Positions 1 through 6,262 are shown, numbered from the stretch's first letter. The stretch: DNA of 10,732 nt from Methanomassiliicoccaceae archaeon (GCA_031254685.1 JAIRTZ010000031.1:1-10732), one strand, 5' to 3'. Notes: a model not told the origin generated them from the letters alone. Numbers and translations: made by a program.

Positions 1-278
1 CCTGTCGTTGTCAATATATTGTCACTGATCGACGCGCCGGTGCCGCCCGCCTCTTTGACGTTCCACGATATGCTGTTGTTCGGGGTCGTTGTTCCCGGCA
101 ATTTCAAGGACCCGATCCCCATTTCCGAAGGCATGTTAAATATGTCATTCACAGTGCCTGAGTAATACGAATTTTTTGCGCCACTTGCTCCCTCGCTCTG
201 GACGGCAAACACCAATGTCCCGGATACGATGAAGAGGATTGCTAGTAATCCTGAGGTGTATTTCTGTGTGTTTTTCAT
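1..278 (-). CDS. Exported/surface protein, N-terminal part (runs off the left edge)
   Basis: An open frame reads leftward from ATG at 278 to the window edge, 92 codons with no stop. AGGAGA at about 285-290 sits a few bases upstream of the ATG and is a good ribosome binding site. The N-terminus is typical of a secreted archaeal protein: a short polar, Lys-containing start (MKNTQKYTSG), a hydrophobic stretch at about residues 11-25 (LLAILFIVSGTLVFA), then a small/polar region (VQSEGASG) suitable for signal peptidase cleavage. The mature part is rich in Ser, Thr, Asn and Gly, with a segment reading TVNDIFNMPSEMGIGSLKLP, as in cell-surface or adhesin-like proteins. There is no recognisable catalytic motif in the visible part and I do not recognise the family. 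It is divergent from the RHH gene at 445. The frame and signal peptide are seen directly; the surface location is inferred. Confidence 0.75.
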   Translation of the reverse strand, partial: MKNTQKYTSGLLAILFIVSGTLVFAVQSEGASGAKNSYYSGTVNDIFNMPSEMGIGSLKLPGTTTPNNSISWNVKEAGGTGASISDNILTTT

Positions 279-444
279 TAAATCTCTCCTGTGCTCGTAT
301 GTAATCGATGATATTTGCTGTCGTCTCGTCACTACGTGCTTTAGTCAGATATGATAGACCAAATGGCGGATGGTTATTTGTATATTACCTCAGTAGTACT
401 CACGTATTCTATAGATTATTACTCAGGTATTTCCATTAACATTC

Positions 445-645
445 ATGGAAGAACGTGATCCATCGGTTCATAAGAATTTTAAATTGCCATCGGGCCTTGT
501 GGATTATATGATGAAGGACATAAAGGATGCCCAAGAGCATAGGAACGCCTCGGAGTACATCACACAGGCCTTACATGAATATGTGGAGAAACGAAAACTC
601 CTGAAGATGGGTTACGTAGTATCCGTGTCGCGAAGAGACCCATAG
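445..645 (+). CDS. Small ribbon-helix-helix (RHH/CopG-like) DNA-binding protein
   Basis: This 66-residue protein has the RHH pattern: a short N-terminal strand (about residues 10-16, KNFKLPS), helix A (GLVDYMMKDIKDAQEH), a turn with NASEY, and helix B (ITQALHEYVEKRKLL). Members bind DNA as dimers through the paired strands, usually at palindromic or tandem operators, and often act as antitoxins or autoregulators. No toxin gene is adjacent. The next gene is the ATPase at 820-2124, which is convergent and bracketed by paired palindromes, so the RHH protein could bind those sites; that is inference. A TATA-like stretch at about 379-387 would give a leader of about 35 nt; no strong Shine-Dalgarno is seen. 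It ends in TAG, and the frame continues open for 22 codons (ATG at 646, TAA at 712) after that TAG. The fold call comes from pattern only, with no alignment. Confidence 0.6.
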   Translation: MEERDPSVHKNFKLPSGLVDYMMKDIKDAQEHRNASEYITQALHEYVEKRKLLKMGYVVSVSRRDP

Positions 646-725
646 ATGAATGAGTCCATTTTTCGATACCATGCACTAAAGGCAGCATCGAACGTCATCC
701 GTATCTTTTTATAACATTCATGAGC

Positions 726-741
726 GAATGCGCACGCATTC
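726..741. repeat. 16-bp inverted repeat between RHH and ATPase genes
   Basis: GAATGCG and CGCATTC form 7-bp perfect arms around a 2-nt centre. It lies in the 174-bp interval between the RHH stop and the end of the ATPase gene. A TATA-like TTTTTATAA (706-714) and an ATG at 720 precede it, but that ATG opens only 14 codons before TAA, so no gene is called. Besides this, the interval holds the left ATPase-flanking repeat and a hairpin at the ATPase stop. Confidence 0.4.
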
Positions 742-760
742 ACTTCAATCCGTCGTTAAA

Positions 761-789
761 CTAATGGCCGTTAGTCTAATATACATTAG
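761..789. repeat. Left 29-bp inverted repeat flanking the ATPase gene (two 14-bp palindromes)
   Basis: Two near-palindromes of the form CTAATGnnCATTAG lie at 761-774 (ctaatggccgttag) and 776-789 (ctaatatacattag), 15 bp centre to centre. The whole block matches the reverse complement of 2153-2181 at 26 of 29 positions. It lies 31-59 bp past the ATPase stop codon. Confidence 0.75.
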
Positions 790-793
790 TTCA

Positions 794-821
794 GATCCGC
801 CGGGCCGGGCGAACGCGGATC
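794..821 (-). terminator. Hairpin at the ATPase 3' end, possible terminator
   Basis: GATCCGC (794-800) and GCGGATC (815-821) form a perfect 7-bp stem around a 14-nt GC-rich loop. It overlaps the ATPase stop codon at 820-822. No T-run follows on the minus strand, so function as a terminator is uncertain; it may simply be an RNA structure or a remnant. Confidence 0.3.
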
Positions 822-2124
822 ACATATCTTTCAGCGAGAGCAAACGATACTCCGTCTCGAACCCTCTCAGTTCGGGAAGGGCCTCGGCCCTTTCCCTGAG
901 CTGTTTGAGATCAGCCTTCTTCGGGTCGCGTTTCACCTCAGCGACAGTTGCTTTCATACCGAGGTCGTTCAAAGCGATGATATCGATCTCGTTCTCACCT
1001 TTCTTATCCCAGTGAGACCCCATTTTTGTGAGTTTCGTCTCTTCGATGATCTTCTTTCTGAAGTAATCCTCAAGCACAAGGCCGCTGTATTGCGGATAAT
1101 CATCTATGATCTTCCTTTTCAATAGGTCGTAGTATCCCATCTCTATCAAAGGTTGATTACTGTCGATCAGCCTGAAATAAAATCTCAGATAGTTATCGGT
1201 TATTTTCCATCTGACGTCCCTGCTGTTCTCTTTGGAGAATATCGGCCGGGTGCGTTTTACGATATTGTATTCCCGATCCAGTTTATCCAGATACGGGCTG
1301 CAATCCATTCCTATGGATGTGTTGATCTCATTCAGCGCCGTCTTTCCTTTCGAGATCAGTTTTAGGATCGAGAAATATGTTCCGTAGTCTTTTCCGAACT
1401 CCGATATCAAAAGGTCCTTTCCTTCAGACAGGAACAGGGAAAGGGGAGAGCATATGCGGTCCAGCATCTTATCGAAGGTCGTTGCCTTCGTGTCCATCAG
1501 CAGTTCGATATACTTCGGGACACCGCCGGTCACCGTATAGAGGAATAACAGATCGTCCGGTCTATAGTTCGGGTTATGATCTCTGAGTATCGTTTTCACG
1601 ACGCTCGGTTCGAAGGGATCGATGCTGAATATGGATGTGGCCCTGCCGAATAACGGTTCTTTATAATTTTGAAATATTTTGACCATCATAGATTGAACGG
1701 AGCCGCAGACAATGAGATTTATTCTTGCAGACCCCTTGTACATGTCCCAGAGATTCTGCATGTGGCTCGTTATCGCTTTGTTTGCTCTCTCCAGTTCCTG
1801 GAACTCATCTATCATGAATGTAAAGTTGTTGTTTTGTCCGTATACCATCAGTTGTTCAAACAGATCCCGGAATCGGCCGGAATGGAACATTGTTATCCCA
1901 AGGTCTTTCCTCACGGCGGCCGCAAGATCATCGCAGATCAACGATTCACTGTTGCGCGGCACGTAGAAATAAAGGAACTTATTGCCTTTCTCAGATTCTT
2001 TTACGAGCGCAGTCTTACCTATACGTCTTCTTCCGATCATTATGGTAAATCTGCTGACCTCTTTCGATAACTCTCTTTCATTTCTCAGCAGTTCCAATTC
2101 TGTCTCCCGGTCATAGAACTTCAT
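820..2124 (-). CDS. Archaeal AAA ATPase (ATPase_2, PF01637) with C-terminal DUF234 nuclease-like domain
   Basis: This 434-residue protein belongs to the large archaeal P-loop ATPase family often present in many copies per genome. Walker A is GRRRIGKT (residues about 31-38), Walker B is FMIDEF (D106, E107), and LIVCGS follows as the sensor region. The C-terminus, from GSHWDKKGENEIDIIAL (about 369-385), carries D381 and E396-V-K398, a PD-(D/E)XK-like layout typical of DUF234. A cellular role for this family is not settled; links to mobile or defence functions have been suggested. The start MKFYDRETE at 2124 is preferred over upstream ATGs at 2178 and 2163, because those lie inside the palindromes and relatives start this way. 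A TATA-like TTAATAATAA at about 2141-2150 would give an almost leaderless message. The frame is intact. The gene is bracketed by the inverted repeats at 761-789 and 2153-2181, and the neighbouring RHH gene is convergent. Confidence 0.85.
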   Translation of the reverse strand: MKFYDRETELELLRNERELSKEVSRFTIMIGRRRIGKTALVKESEKGNKFLYFYVPRNSESLICDDLAAAVRKDLGITMFHSGRFRDLFEQLMVYGQNNNFTFMIDEFQELERANKAITSHMQNLWDMYKGSARINLIVCGSVQSMMVKIFQNYKEPLFGRATSIFSIDPFEPSVVKTILRDHNPNYRPDDLLFLYTVTGGVPKYIELLMDTKATTFDKMLDRICSPLSLFLSEGKDLLISEFGKDYGTYFSILKLISKGKTALNEINTSIGMDCSPYLDKLDREYNIVKRTRPIFSKENSRDVRWKITDNYLRFYFRLIDSNQPLIEMGYYDLLKRKIIDDYPQYSGLVLEDYFRKKIIEETKLTKMGSHWDKKGENEIDIIALNDLGMKATVAEVKRDPKKADLKQLRERAEALPELRGFETEYRLLSLKDM

Positions 2125-2152
2125 CATCATCGCCTGTCCGTTTATTATTAAT

Positions 2153-2181
2153 CTAATGGACATTAGACTAATGGCCATTAG
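2153..2181. repeat. Right 29-bp inverted repeat flanking the ATPase gene, in its promoter
   Basis: CTAATGGACATTAG (2153-2166) and the perfect 14-bp palindrome CTAATGGCCATTAG (2168-2181) are separated by one base, 15 bp centre to centre. Read as reverse complement, the block matches 761-789 at 26 of 29 positions. It lies directly upstream of the ATPase TATA-like element, where a bound regulator could act on TBP/TFB access. Confidence 0.75.
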
Positions 2182-2281
2182 TATAATAAACCTATGGTCT
2201 CGGCAAGATCGGCATCGAATGCAGACAGAACCTCATGAAATTCCGATATCTGATGCTCATCTGTTATCAAAAAGATATAAT

Positions 2282-2296
2282 AGTAACATTGTTACT
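2282..2296. promoter_or_regulatory. Palindromic operator 1 of the yhbD-bactofilin operon
   Basis: AGTAACATTGTTACT is a perfect 7+1+7 palindrome about 16 bp upstream of the TATA box at 2312-2320. The same GTAACA-n-TGTTAC core recurs at 2344-2358, 62 bp away centre to centre, close to six helical turns. A paired regulator bridging the core promoter is inferred. Confidence 0.65.
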
Positions 2297-2311
2297 CGAT
2301 TTTCAGAAATG

Positions 2312-2320
2312 TTTATATAT
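2312..2320 (+). promoter_or_regulatory. TATA box of the yhbD-bactofilin operon
   Basis: TTTATATAT is a near-ideal archaeal A-box. Transcription would be expected to start near 2341, giving a leader of about 40 nt before the ATG at 2381. The two GTAACA palindromes lie on either side. Confidence 0.7.
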
Positions 2321-2343
2321 GGACACACTATTGATGTGATTAG

Positions 2344-2358
2344 CGTAACAATGTTACG
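2344..2358. promoter_or_regulatory. Palindromic operator 2 of the yhbD-bactofilin operon
   Basis: CGTAACAATGTTACG is a perfect 7+1+7 palindrome with the same core as the site at 2282-2296, placed at or just after the predicted transcription start. A further half-site (GTTAC) follows at about 2359-2363. Occupancy here would be expected to block initiation, so a repressor is the simplest reading. Confidence 0.65.
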
Positions 2359-2380
2359 TTACATTGCGGAGGCAGGAACG

Positions 2381-3025
2381 ATGGAAGAGGAACTGATATC
2401 CAAGAAGGAATTGCTGGAACTTAAGGGCATATCCTACGGTACGCTGTACCGCTGGAAGAGGAAACAGCTGATACCCGACGAGTGGTTCATCAAAAGGTCG
2501 GTGCCCAGCGGGCAGGAGACGTTCTTCCCCCGCGACCTGATCCTCGAGAGGGTCGACAGCATACTGAACAGCAAGGAAGAAACGTCGCTGGACGATCTTG
2601 CGAAAGTTCTCTACGGATCGCCGGTGGAGATGAACATCACGCTGAACGAGCTGGTCGAACGTAAGATGATATCCGACGCCGCAAGATCTGCGGCGGAACC
2701 GTTCATTACCGGTCCGACGGATTACTACGGCGCACTGACCGTGTTCTCGATAGGCAGGGAGATCGACTCCGGGGACATTTCGCTGGACGACGCCGGGACG
2801 ATGATCCGCAGCATGGCGGCGGCCGAGGACAGGGAGATGCTCCGTCAGGGTGTGACGAGACTGTACAGAAAACAAGGCGTAACGTTCTGCGCGATAATAT
2901 CCGATGCGTCCAAGGTATCGATGGACGTATCGTCAAAACTTGTATTGGAGATCAGCATGCCGCGGGCGGCCGCGGCATTCAAGGCAAAGTTATTACCGAA
3001 CAAAGGAGAGGAAGAGGATGAATGA
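2381..3025 (+). CDS. YhbD-like (DUF4004) protein with N-terminal MerR-like helix-turn-helix
   Basis: This 214-residue protein matches the YhbD/DUF4004 family of Firmicutes in length and in its N-terminus: LISKKELLELKGISYGTLYR, then WKRKQLIPDEWF and GQETFFPRDLILERVDSI. The N-terminal 35 residues form a MerR-like helix-turn-helix in which YRWKRK would contact DNA. The C-terminal part is helical with no catalytic motif I can see. The ATG at 2381 is chosen because GGAGG (2368-2372) lies 8 bases upstream and homology begins here; upstream in-frame ATGs lie in the promoter. The gene overlaps the bactofilin gene by 8 bp, so the two are co-translated. In Bacillus, yhbD precedes the bactofilin genes yhbE and yhbF, and the same order here supports the call. 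Autoregulation through the two upstream palindromes is inferred from the helix-turn-helix. Confidence 0.85.
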   Translation: MEEELISKKELLELKGISYGTLYRWKRKQLIPDEWFIKRSVPSGQETFFPRDLILERVDSILNSKEETSLDDLAKVLYGSPVEMNITLNELVERKMISDAARSAAEPFITGPTDYYGALTVFSIGREIDSGDISLDDAGTMIRSMAAAEDREMLRQGVTRLYRKQGVTFCAIISDASKVSMDVSSKLVLEISMPRAAAAFKAKLLPNKGEEEDE

Positions 3026-3596
3026 CCTTATTGTGAACGGAAAGAGCGTCGTGTCCGGCGGCACGTTCGGGAAAGTGAACGTCAACGGGATAGTATCGAT
3101 CGAGAATGACGTGATATGCGACACGCTGAGACTCAACGGGGTCTGTGACATCACGGGCAACGTGAAGGTCGGCGGAAAGGCGGAGCTGGACGGCGTGTGC
3201 AAAATATCCGGGGACCTCGACGCCGAAACGATCGATTTCGACGGTCATTTGTCAGTATCGGGGAATATGAGCGCCGAGAGCGCGGCGCTCAGTGCGGTAC
3301 TCTCGGCGGAGGGAACATTCAACGTCGGTTCGCTTGACCTGAGATTTTATTTCGGGTCGAGGGTGAACGAGATCGTGGGAAGCACGATAAAGATCCGCCG
3401 CGGCAGGCTTGCGATGACCTTCCGGTCGGAACTGATCGAAGGGGACATCATTGACATAGAGCATTGCGAGATCAGGACGGTCCGCGGGGATGACGTGGTG
3501 ATAGGGAAGGGATGCAGGATCGAGAAGGTCGAGTACCGTAACGAACTGACGGTGCATCCGAAGGCGTCCGTGAGGGAAACGGTAAAGCTGAACTGA
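3018..3596 (+). CDS. Bactofilin-like polymer-forming beta-helix protein
   Basis: The 192 residues are mostly short repeated strands with regularly spaced Gly, Val and Asp, for example VSGGTFGKVNVNGIVSIEND, VICDTLRLNGVCDITGNVKV and AELDGVCKISGDLDAETIDF. This is the right-handed beta-helix ladder of bactofilins, non-nucleotide filament proteins that scaffold envelope or appendage structures. The repeats run to about residue 110. A second, less repetitive part follows (MTFRSELIEGDIIDIEHCEI), ending in another strand ladder with VRGDDVVIGKGCRIEKVEYR. No signal peptide or membrane segment is seen. AAAGGAGAGGA (3002-3012) is a strong ribosome binding site, and the start overlaps the yhbD stop. The downstream minus-strand gene ends 1 bp away, leaving no room for a separate terminator. 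Family assignment rests on the strand pattern and the YhbD neighbour. Confidence 0.8.
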   Translation: MNDLIVNGKSVVSGGTFGKVNVNGIVSIENDVICDTLRLNGVCDITGNVKVGGKAELDGVCKISGDLDAETIDFDGHLSVSGNMSAESAALSAVLSAEGTFNVGSLDLRFYFGSRVNEIVGSTIKIRRGRLAMTFRSELIEGDIIDIEHCEIRTVRGDDVVIGKGCRIEKVEYRNELTVHPKASVRETVKLN

Positions 3597-3597
3597 A

Positions 3598-4851
3598 TCA
3601 GCGTACGCGGCCGAACAGATGCGACGGTCCGCAGTCAACGATCTCAGCGTCAGCGAACGCGCCCAATGCGATGTCGCCCGGAACGATCACTTGCTTGTAA
3701 CTGCCGGTCCTGGCGATCATCGTCCCCTTTTTACCGGGTTCGGTGATAAGCACCCGAACGGTCTTTCCCACGAGCGCCCGGTTCCTGGCCTCGGCCTCGT
3801 CGTATCGCATCTCGGTCAGTTCGCGGGAACGCTCCTTGCTTGTGCGCCCGTGTATCTGTCCGTCCATCGACAGCGCTTCGGTACCGGGCCTCGGCGAGAA
3901 CCGCGTGATATTCACGATGTCCGGCGAGACCGTGCGGATCAGCTGTAAACTTTTCTCGTGATCCTCGCCGGTCTCGCCCGGGAACCCGGATATCATGTCG
4001 GTGGAGATCGTCATATCATCATGGGACATTCTTATCGATCCGATCATCTCGATGAATTCAGATGACGTATAGCGGCGGCCCATTCTCCTCAGGATGCTGT
4101 CGCTCCCGCTCTGCACAGGCATGTGAATGAATTTATACACACGCGGGTCGCGCATGACGTCCATCAGATCGTCGAGTATACGGTGCAGGCTTTCGGGATT
4201 CATCATCCCTATGCGTATCCGATACTCGCCCTCAACGGACAGCAGCCTTCTGATAAGTTTCGGCAGCGTCGTCCCGATATCGAAGCCGTAGCACGCGGTG
4301 TCCTGCGCGGTTATCAGAATTTCCTTGCACCCGCGTTTCAAAGCATCCACGAACCTGTCCGTGACGATCAGTTCCGGGTAACTCGAAAGACGGCCTCTCG
4401 CGAATCTTGTTATACAGTACGTACAGTCGCCGAGGCATCCCTGCGCTATCGGTATTATCGCCGCCGTCCCGGCCTCCGTGTTCGTACCGCCGACCCCCGT
4501 GCCGTCACCCGCGCCGGTCCCGTACCTTTCCGTCACCCGTTCCGGAAGGGAATCATACGACCTCGGAGGTATTATCAGAGAGTTCGGAAGCCTTATTGAG
4601 ATCCGGGAGGTCTGCGCCTTCGCCATGCATCCGGTGACGATGATCTCTTTGTTCATCTTCTTCAGTTCGGAGATGCGGTCTATCATCTTCCTTTCGGTCA
4701 CGTCCACAACGGTGCACGTGTTCAGAATGACGATATCGGCGTCGGCGGCGGAATCGGAAGGCGAATGCCCCAGGTCCCTCATCTTTTCGGCGATATCGTT
4801 ACCTTCGCCGAAGTTCATCGTGCAGCCGTAGGACTCCACGAAAAATCTCAT
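3598..4851 (-). CDS. tRNA t6A37 methylthiotransferase, archaeal e-MtaB type (MiaB family radical SAM)
   Basis: This 417-residue enzyme would convert t6A37 to ms2t6A37 in ANN-decoding tRNAs using two [4Fe-4S] clusters and SAM. The N-terminal UPF0004 domain has the three expected cysteines, C10 (ESYGCTMN), C46 (LNTCTV) and C75 (VTGCMA). The radical SAM domain has C139-x3-C143-x2-C146 (GCLGDCTYC). The C-terminal TRAM domain, about residues 355-417, begins LVGKTVRVLITEPGKKG. Length and order match the archaeal/eukaryotic CDKAL1-like group. There is an unusual Gly/Thr-rich linker (GTGAGDGTGVGGTNTEAG, about 111-128) just before the radical SAM motif. GGTGATC, matching the archaeal 16S 3' tail, lies immediately upstream of the ATG and 16 bp separate it from the aIF2-beta stop, so the two are probably co-transcribed. 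Assignment to e-MtaB over MiaB or RimO comes from archaeal context. Confidence 0.9.
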   Translation of the reverse strand: MRFFVESYGCTMNFGEGNDIAEKMRDLGHSPSDSAADADIVILNTCTVVDVTERKMIDRISELKKMNKEIIVTGCMAKAQTSRISIRLPNSLIIPPRSYDSLPERVTERYGTGAGDGTGVGGTNTEAGTAAIIPIAQGCLGDCTYCITRFARGRLSSYPELIVTDRFVDALKRGCKEILITAQDTACYGFDIGTTLPKLIRRLLSVEGEYRIRIGMMNPESLHRILDDLMDVMRDPRVYKFIHMPVQSGSDSILRRMGRRYTSSEFIEMIGSIRMSHDDMTISTDMISGFPGETGEDHEKSLQLIRTVSPDIVNITRFSPRPGTEALSMDGQIHGRTSKERSRELTEMRYDEAEARNRALVGKTVRVLITEPGKKGTMIARTGSYKQVIVPGDIALGAFADAEIVDCGPSHLFGRVR

Positions 4852-4867
4852 TCGATCACCGGGCGTA

Positions 4868-5500
4868 TCAGCGTGTCGCAGCGTCCTGTGTCACGCTGCC
4901 GAAGGCGGTCGTTCCGGAGAGGTTGGTTATTTTTACTCTCACTCTTGCACCTTTCGCCGTACCGGGGACGATTATCAGATAATTGTTCATCTTGCCGACG
5001 CCGTCGCCTTTCTTCCCGACATCATGGATAAGCAGTTCGATGATGTCGCCGGCCCTGAGCTCGGACGATGTGTTCGCCTTGGAGCTCTTCTTCGCGTTGA
5101 CGGGCCTCCGCGCACCGCAAGCCTCGCACTCGAGCACCATTGTCCTTCCCTCTTTGTTCATGTGCGTGTCGGGAAGGCCGCACTCGGAGCAGATGACGAA
5201 CGTATCGGTATATTCCTGAATGCGCTCGGATATCTGAGAGATGCTGAGCTTCGCTTTGAGCACCGCCCTGCGCCCCTCGACGTTACCGGGCGTTCCCAAT
5301 TCCCTGAGAAGGTACTGCAGAACGTGCAGCGGGTCCCGCCTGAGCTTATCGGTTATATCAATAAAATTCCTTATGACCGTTATCTTGCCCTCCTGAAGTA
5401 TGTCCAATTCGGGCAGGGCGAAACGCTCGTGGCCCTCGATGGTCTCCGGAAGGCAGGCCTTGGCCCTGTCCAGCAATGCAAGATAATCCTGATCGGTCAT
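4868..5500 (-). CDS. eif2b: Translation initiation factor aIF2 subunit beta fused to a TRAM domain
   Basis: The 210-residue protein is the beta subunit of archaeal aIF2, which with alpha and gamma delivers initiator Met-tRNA to the small subunit. The central eIF2B/IF5 fold spans about residues 30-100 (LQEGKITVIRNFIDITDKL, HVLQYLLRELGT, then GRRAVLKAKLS). The zinc ribbon has C104-x2-C107 (ICSECG) and C125-x2-C128 (CEACG). From about residue 146 a TRAM domain follows (ELRAGDIIELLIHDVGKKGD to SGTTAFGSV), giving a probable extra RNA-binding module. Classical aIF2-beta is only about 140 residues, so this is the fused form known from some euryarchaea. ATG at 5500 is preferred to GTG at 5515, because a TATA box at 5528-5537 puts transcription start near 5506 and an almost leaderless message. 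It heads an operon with the tRNA methylthiotransferase, also TRAM-containing. Confidence 0.93.
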   Translation of the reverse strand: MTDQDYLALLDRAKACLPETIEGHERFALPELDILQEGKITVIRNFIDITDKLRRDPLHVLQYLLRELGTPGNVEGRRAVLKAKLSISQISERIQEYTDTFVICSECGLPDTHMNKEGRTMVLECEACGARRPVNAKKSSKANTSSELRAGDIIELLIHDVGKKGDGVGKMNNYLIIVPGTAKGARVRVKITNLSGTTAFGSVTQDAATR

Positions 5501-5527
5501 TGGTATCGATTGCACCCATGTGCATGT

Positions 5528-5537
5528 ATTTTATAAA
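5528..5537 (-). promoter_or_regulatory. TATA box of the aIF2-beta operon
   Basis: On the minus strand the sequence reads TTTATAAAAT, a strong archaeal A-box about 28 bp upstream of the chosen ATG (5500). This spacing fits a leaderless or very short-leader transcript and separates this operon from mntP upstream. Confidence 0.7.
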
Positions 5538-5567
5538 GGTTTGCCGAAGACACACGTAAAACGAATA

Positions 5568-6131
5568 TCAGAACACGAGAATGTCGTAATGTTCCAGCAG
5601 TATCATTATCCCCATCAGCACAAGCACAACGCCCCCGGCGAACTCCGCCCTGCTCCCGACCTTGGTGCCGAATGTGCATCCGATCCGGACGCCGATCATC
5701 GCCAGCGCGAATGCGACGACGCCCAGGATAAGGACCACCGAAACGATATCGATATGGATCACCGCGAATGAGATGCCGACGGCCATTGCGTCAATGCTCG
5801 TCACGACGGCAAGCGAGATCAGCGCTTTGCGTCTCAGCGGCCTGAAGGCGCCCTCCTCCTTAAGGCCGAAGCTTCCGACGATCATCCTGATGCCGATGAA
5901 CGTCAGCAGTGCGAACGCGATCCAATGATCGATGCCGAGCGTGCGTTCCGCGAACAGCGTCGCCGCATAATATCCGATGAGCAGCAGGGCCACAGGGAAG
6001 ATACAGAAGTATGCGCCCACCGTCAGCATGTTCCTGGCGGATCCCCCGTGCCGCAGCCCCAGGCACACGGCGACGGCGAAGGCATCCATGGACACCGCCA
6101 AAGCGATCAGGAATATCTCTATGAAATTCAT
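5568..6131 (-). CDS. mntP: MntP-type manganese efflux pump
   Basis: The 187-residue integral membrane protein exports Mn(II) and belongs to the MntP/YebN (DUF204) family of usual length. It has six hydrophobic segments in two homologous halves. Each half carries the conserved acidic motif: SMDAFAVAVCLGL (D16) in helix 1 and TSIDAMAVGISFA (D114) in helix 4, with Gly-rich packing motifs. The charged loop LKEEGAFRPLRRKA (about 90-103) separates the halves. AAGG about 6 nt before the ATG is the likely ribosome binding site, and a TATA-like element is at 6187-6196. The predicted leader is only about 35 nt, so no Mn riboswitch of the yybP-ykoY type can be placed there. The gene is divergent from tRNA-Gln and separated from aIF2-beta by the latter's own promoter. 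Confidence 0.93.
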   Translation of the reverse strand: MNFIEIFLIALAVSMDAFAVAVCLGLRHGGSARNMLTVGAYFCIFPVALLLIGYYAATLFAERTLGIDHWIAFALLTFIGIRMIVGSFGLKEEGAFRPLRRKALISLAVVTSIDAMAVGISFAVIHIDIVSVVLILGVVAFALAMIGVRIGCTFGTKVGSRAEFAGGVVLVLMGIMILLEHYDILVF

Positions 6132-6186
6132 TTTATGCCTTCTGCGTCCTCCGCCGTCCCTCTGAGAGGAAAAGGTCGCACATAAG

Positions 6187-6196
6187 TCTTTTTATC
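6187..6196 (-). promoter_or_regulatory. TATA-like element of mntP
   Basis: The minus strand reads GATAAAAAGAC around these positions, about 56-65 bp upstream of the mntP ATG. It is AT-rich but not a perfect A-box. No palindromic metal-regulator operator is obvious beside it. Confidence 0.45.
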
Positions 6197-6228
6197 GCCG
6201 TTCGCAAGATAACGCTGCATTCCGAAGA

Positions 6229-6237
6229 TTTTATAAT
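6229..6237 (+). promoter_or_regulatory. TATA box of tRNA-Gln
   Basis: TTTTATAAT lies about 30 bp upstream of the mature tRNA 5' end, the usual archaeal spacing for a transcript with a few-nucleotide leader. Confidence 0.7.
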
Positions 6238-6262
6238 CGGGACCCGTTTAGAGGGGAATCAC

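Noticed and set aside
376..430. Repeats around the RHH promoter (TACTCA, CTCAGGTA) as an RHH operator
   Set aside because: The copies are short and imperfect and form no clear palindrome.
720..764. Possible 14-codon gene after a TATA-like element (706-714)
   Set aside because: Too short, no ribosome binding site, and it ends in the ATPase-flanking repeat; kept only as a possible remnant of an interrupted gene.
728..1015. 95-codon plus-strand frame over the ATPase 3' end
   Set aside because: It is antisense to the ATPase, which has clear domain motifs; no ribosome binding site or family pattern.
2354..2875. 173-codon minus-strand frame opposite the YhbD-like gene
   Set aside because: Arg/His/Val-rich shadow translation of a GC-rich gene; the plus-strand product matches a known family.
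4123..4599. 158-codon plus-strand frame opposite the tRNA methylthiotransferase
   Set aside because: Shadow of a gene with intact Fe-S and radical SAM motifs on the other strand.
6132..6190. Manganese riboswitch upstream of mntP
   Set aside because: The predicted leader is only about 35 nt with at most a 5-bp hairpin, too short for a yybP-ykoY aptamer.
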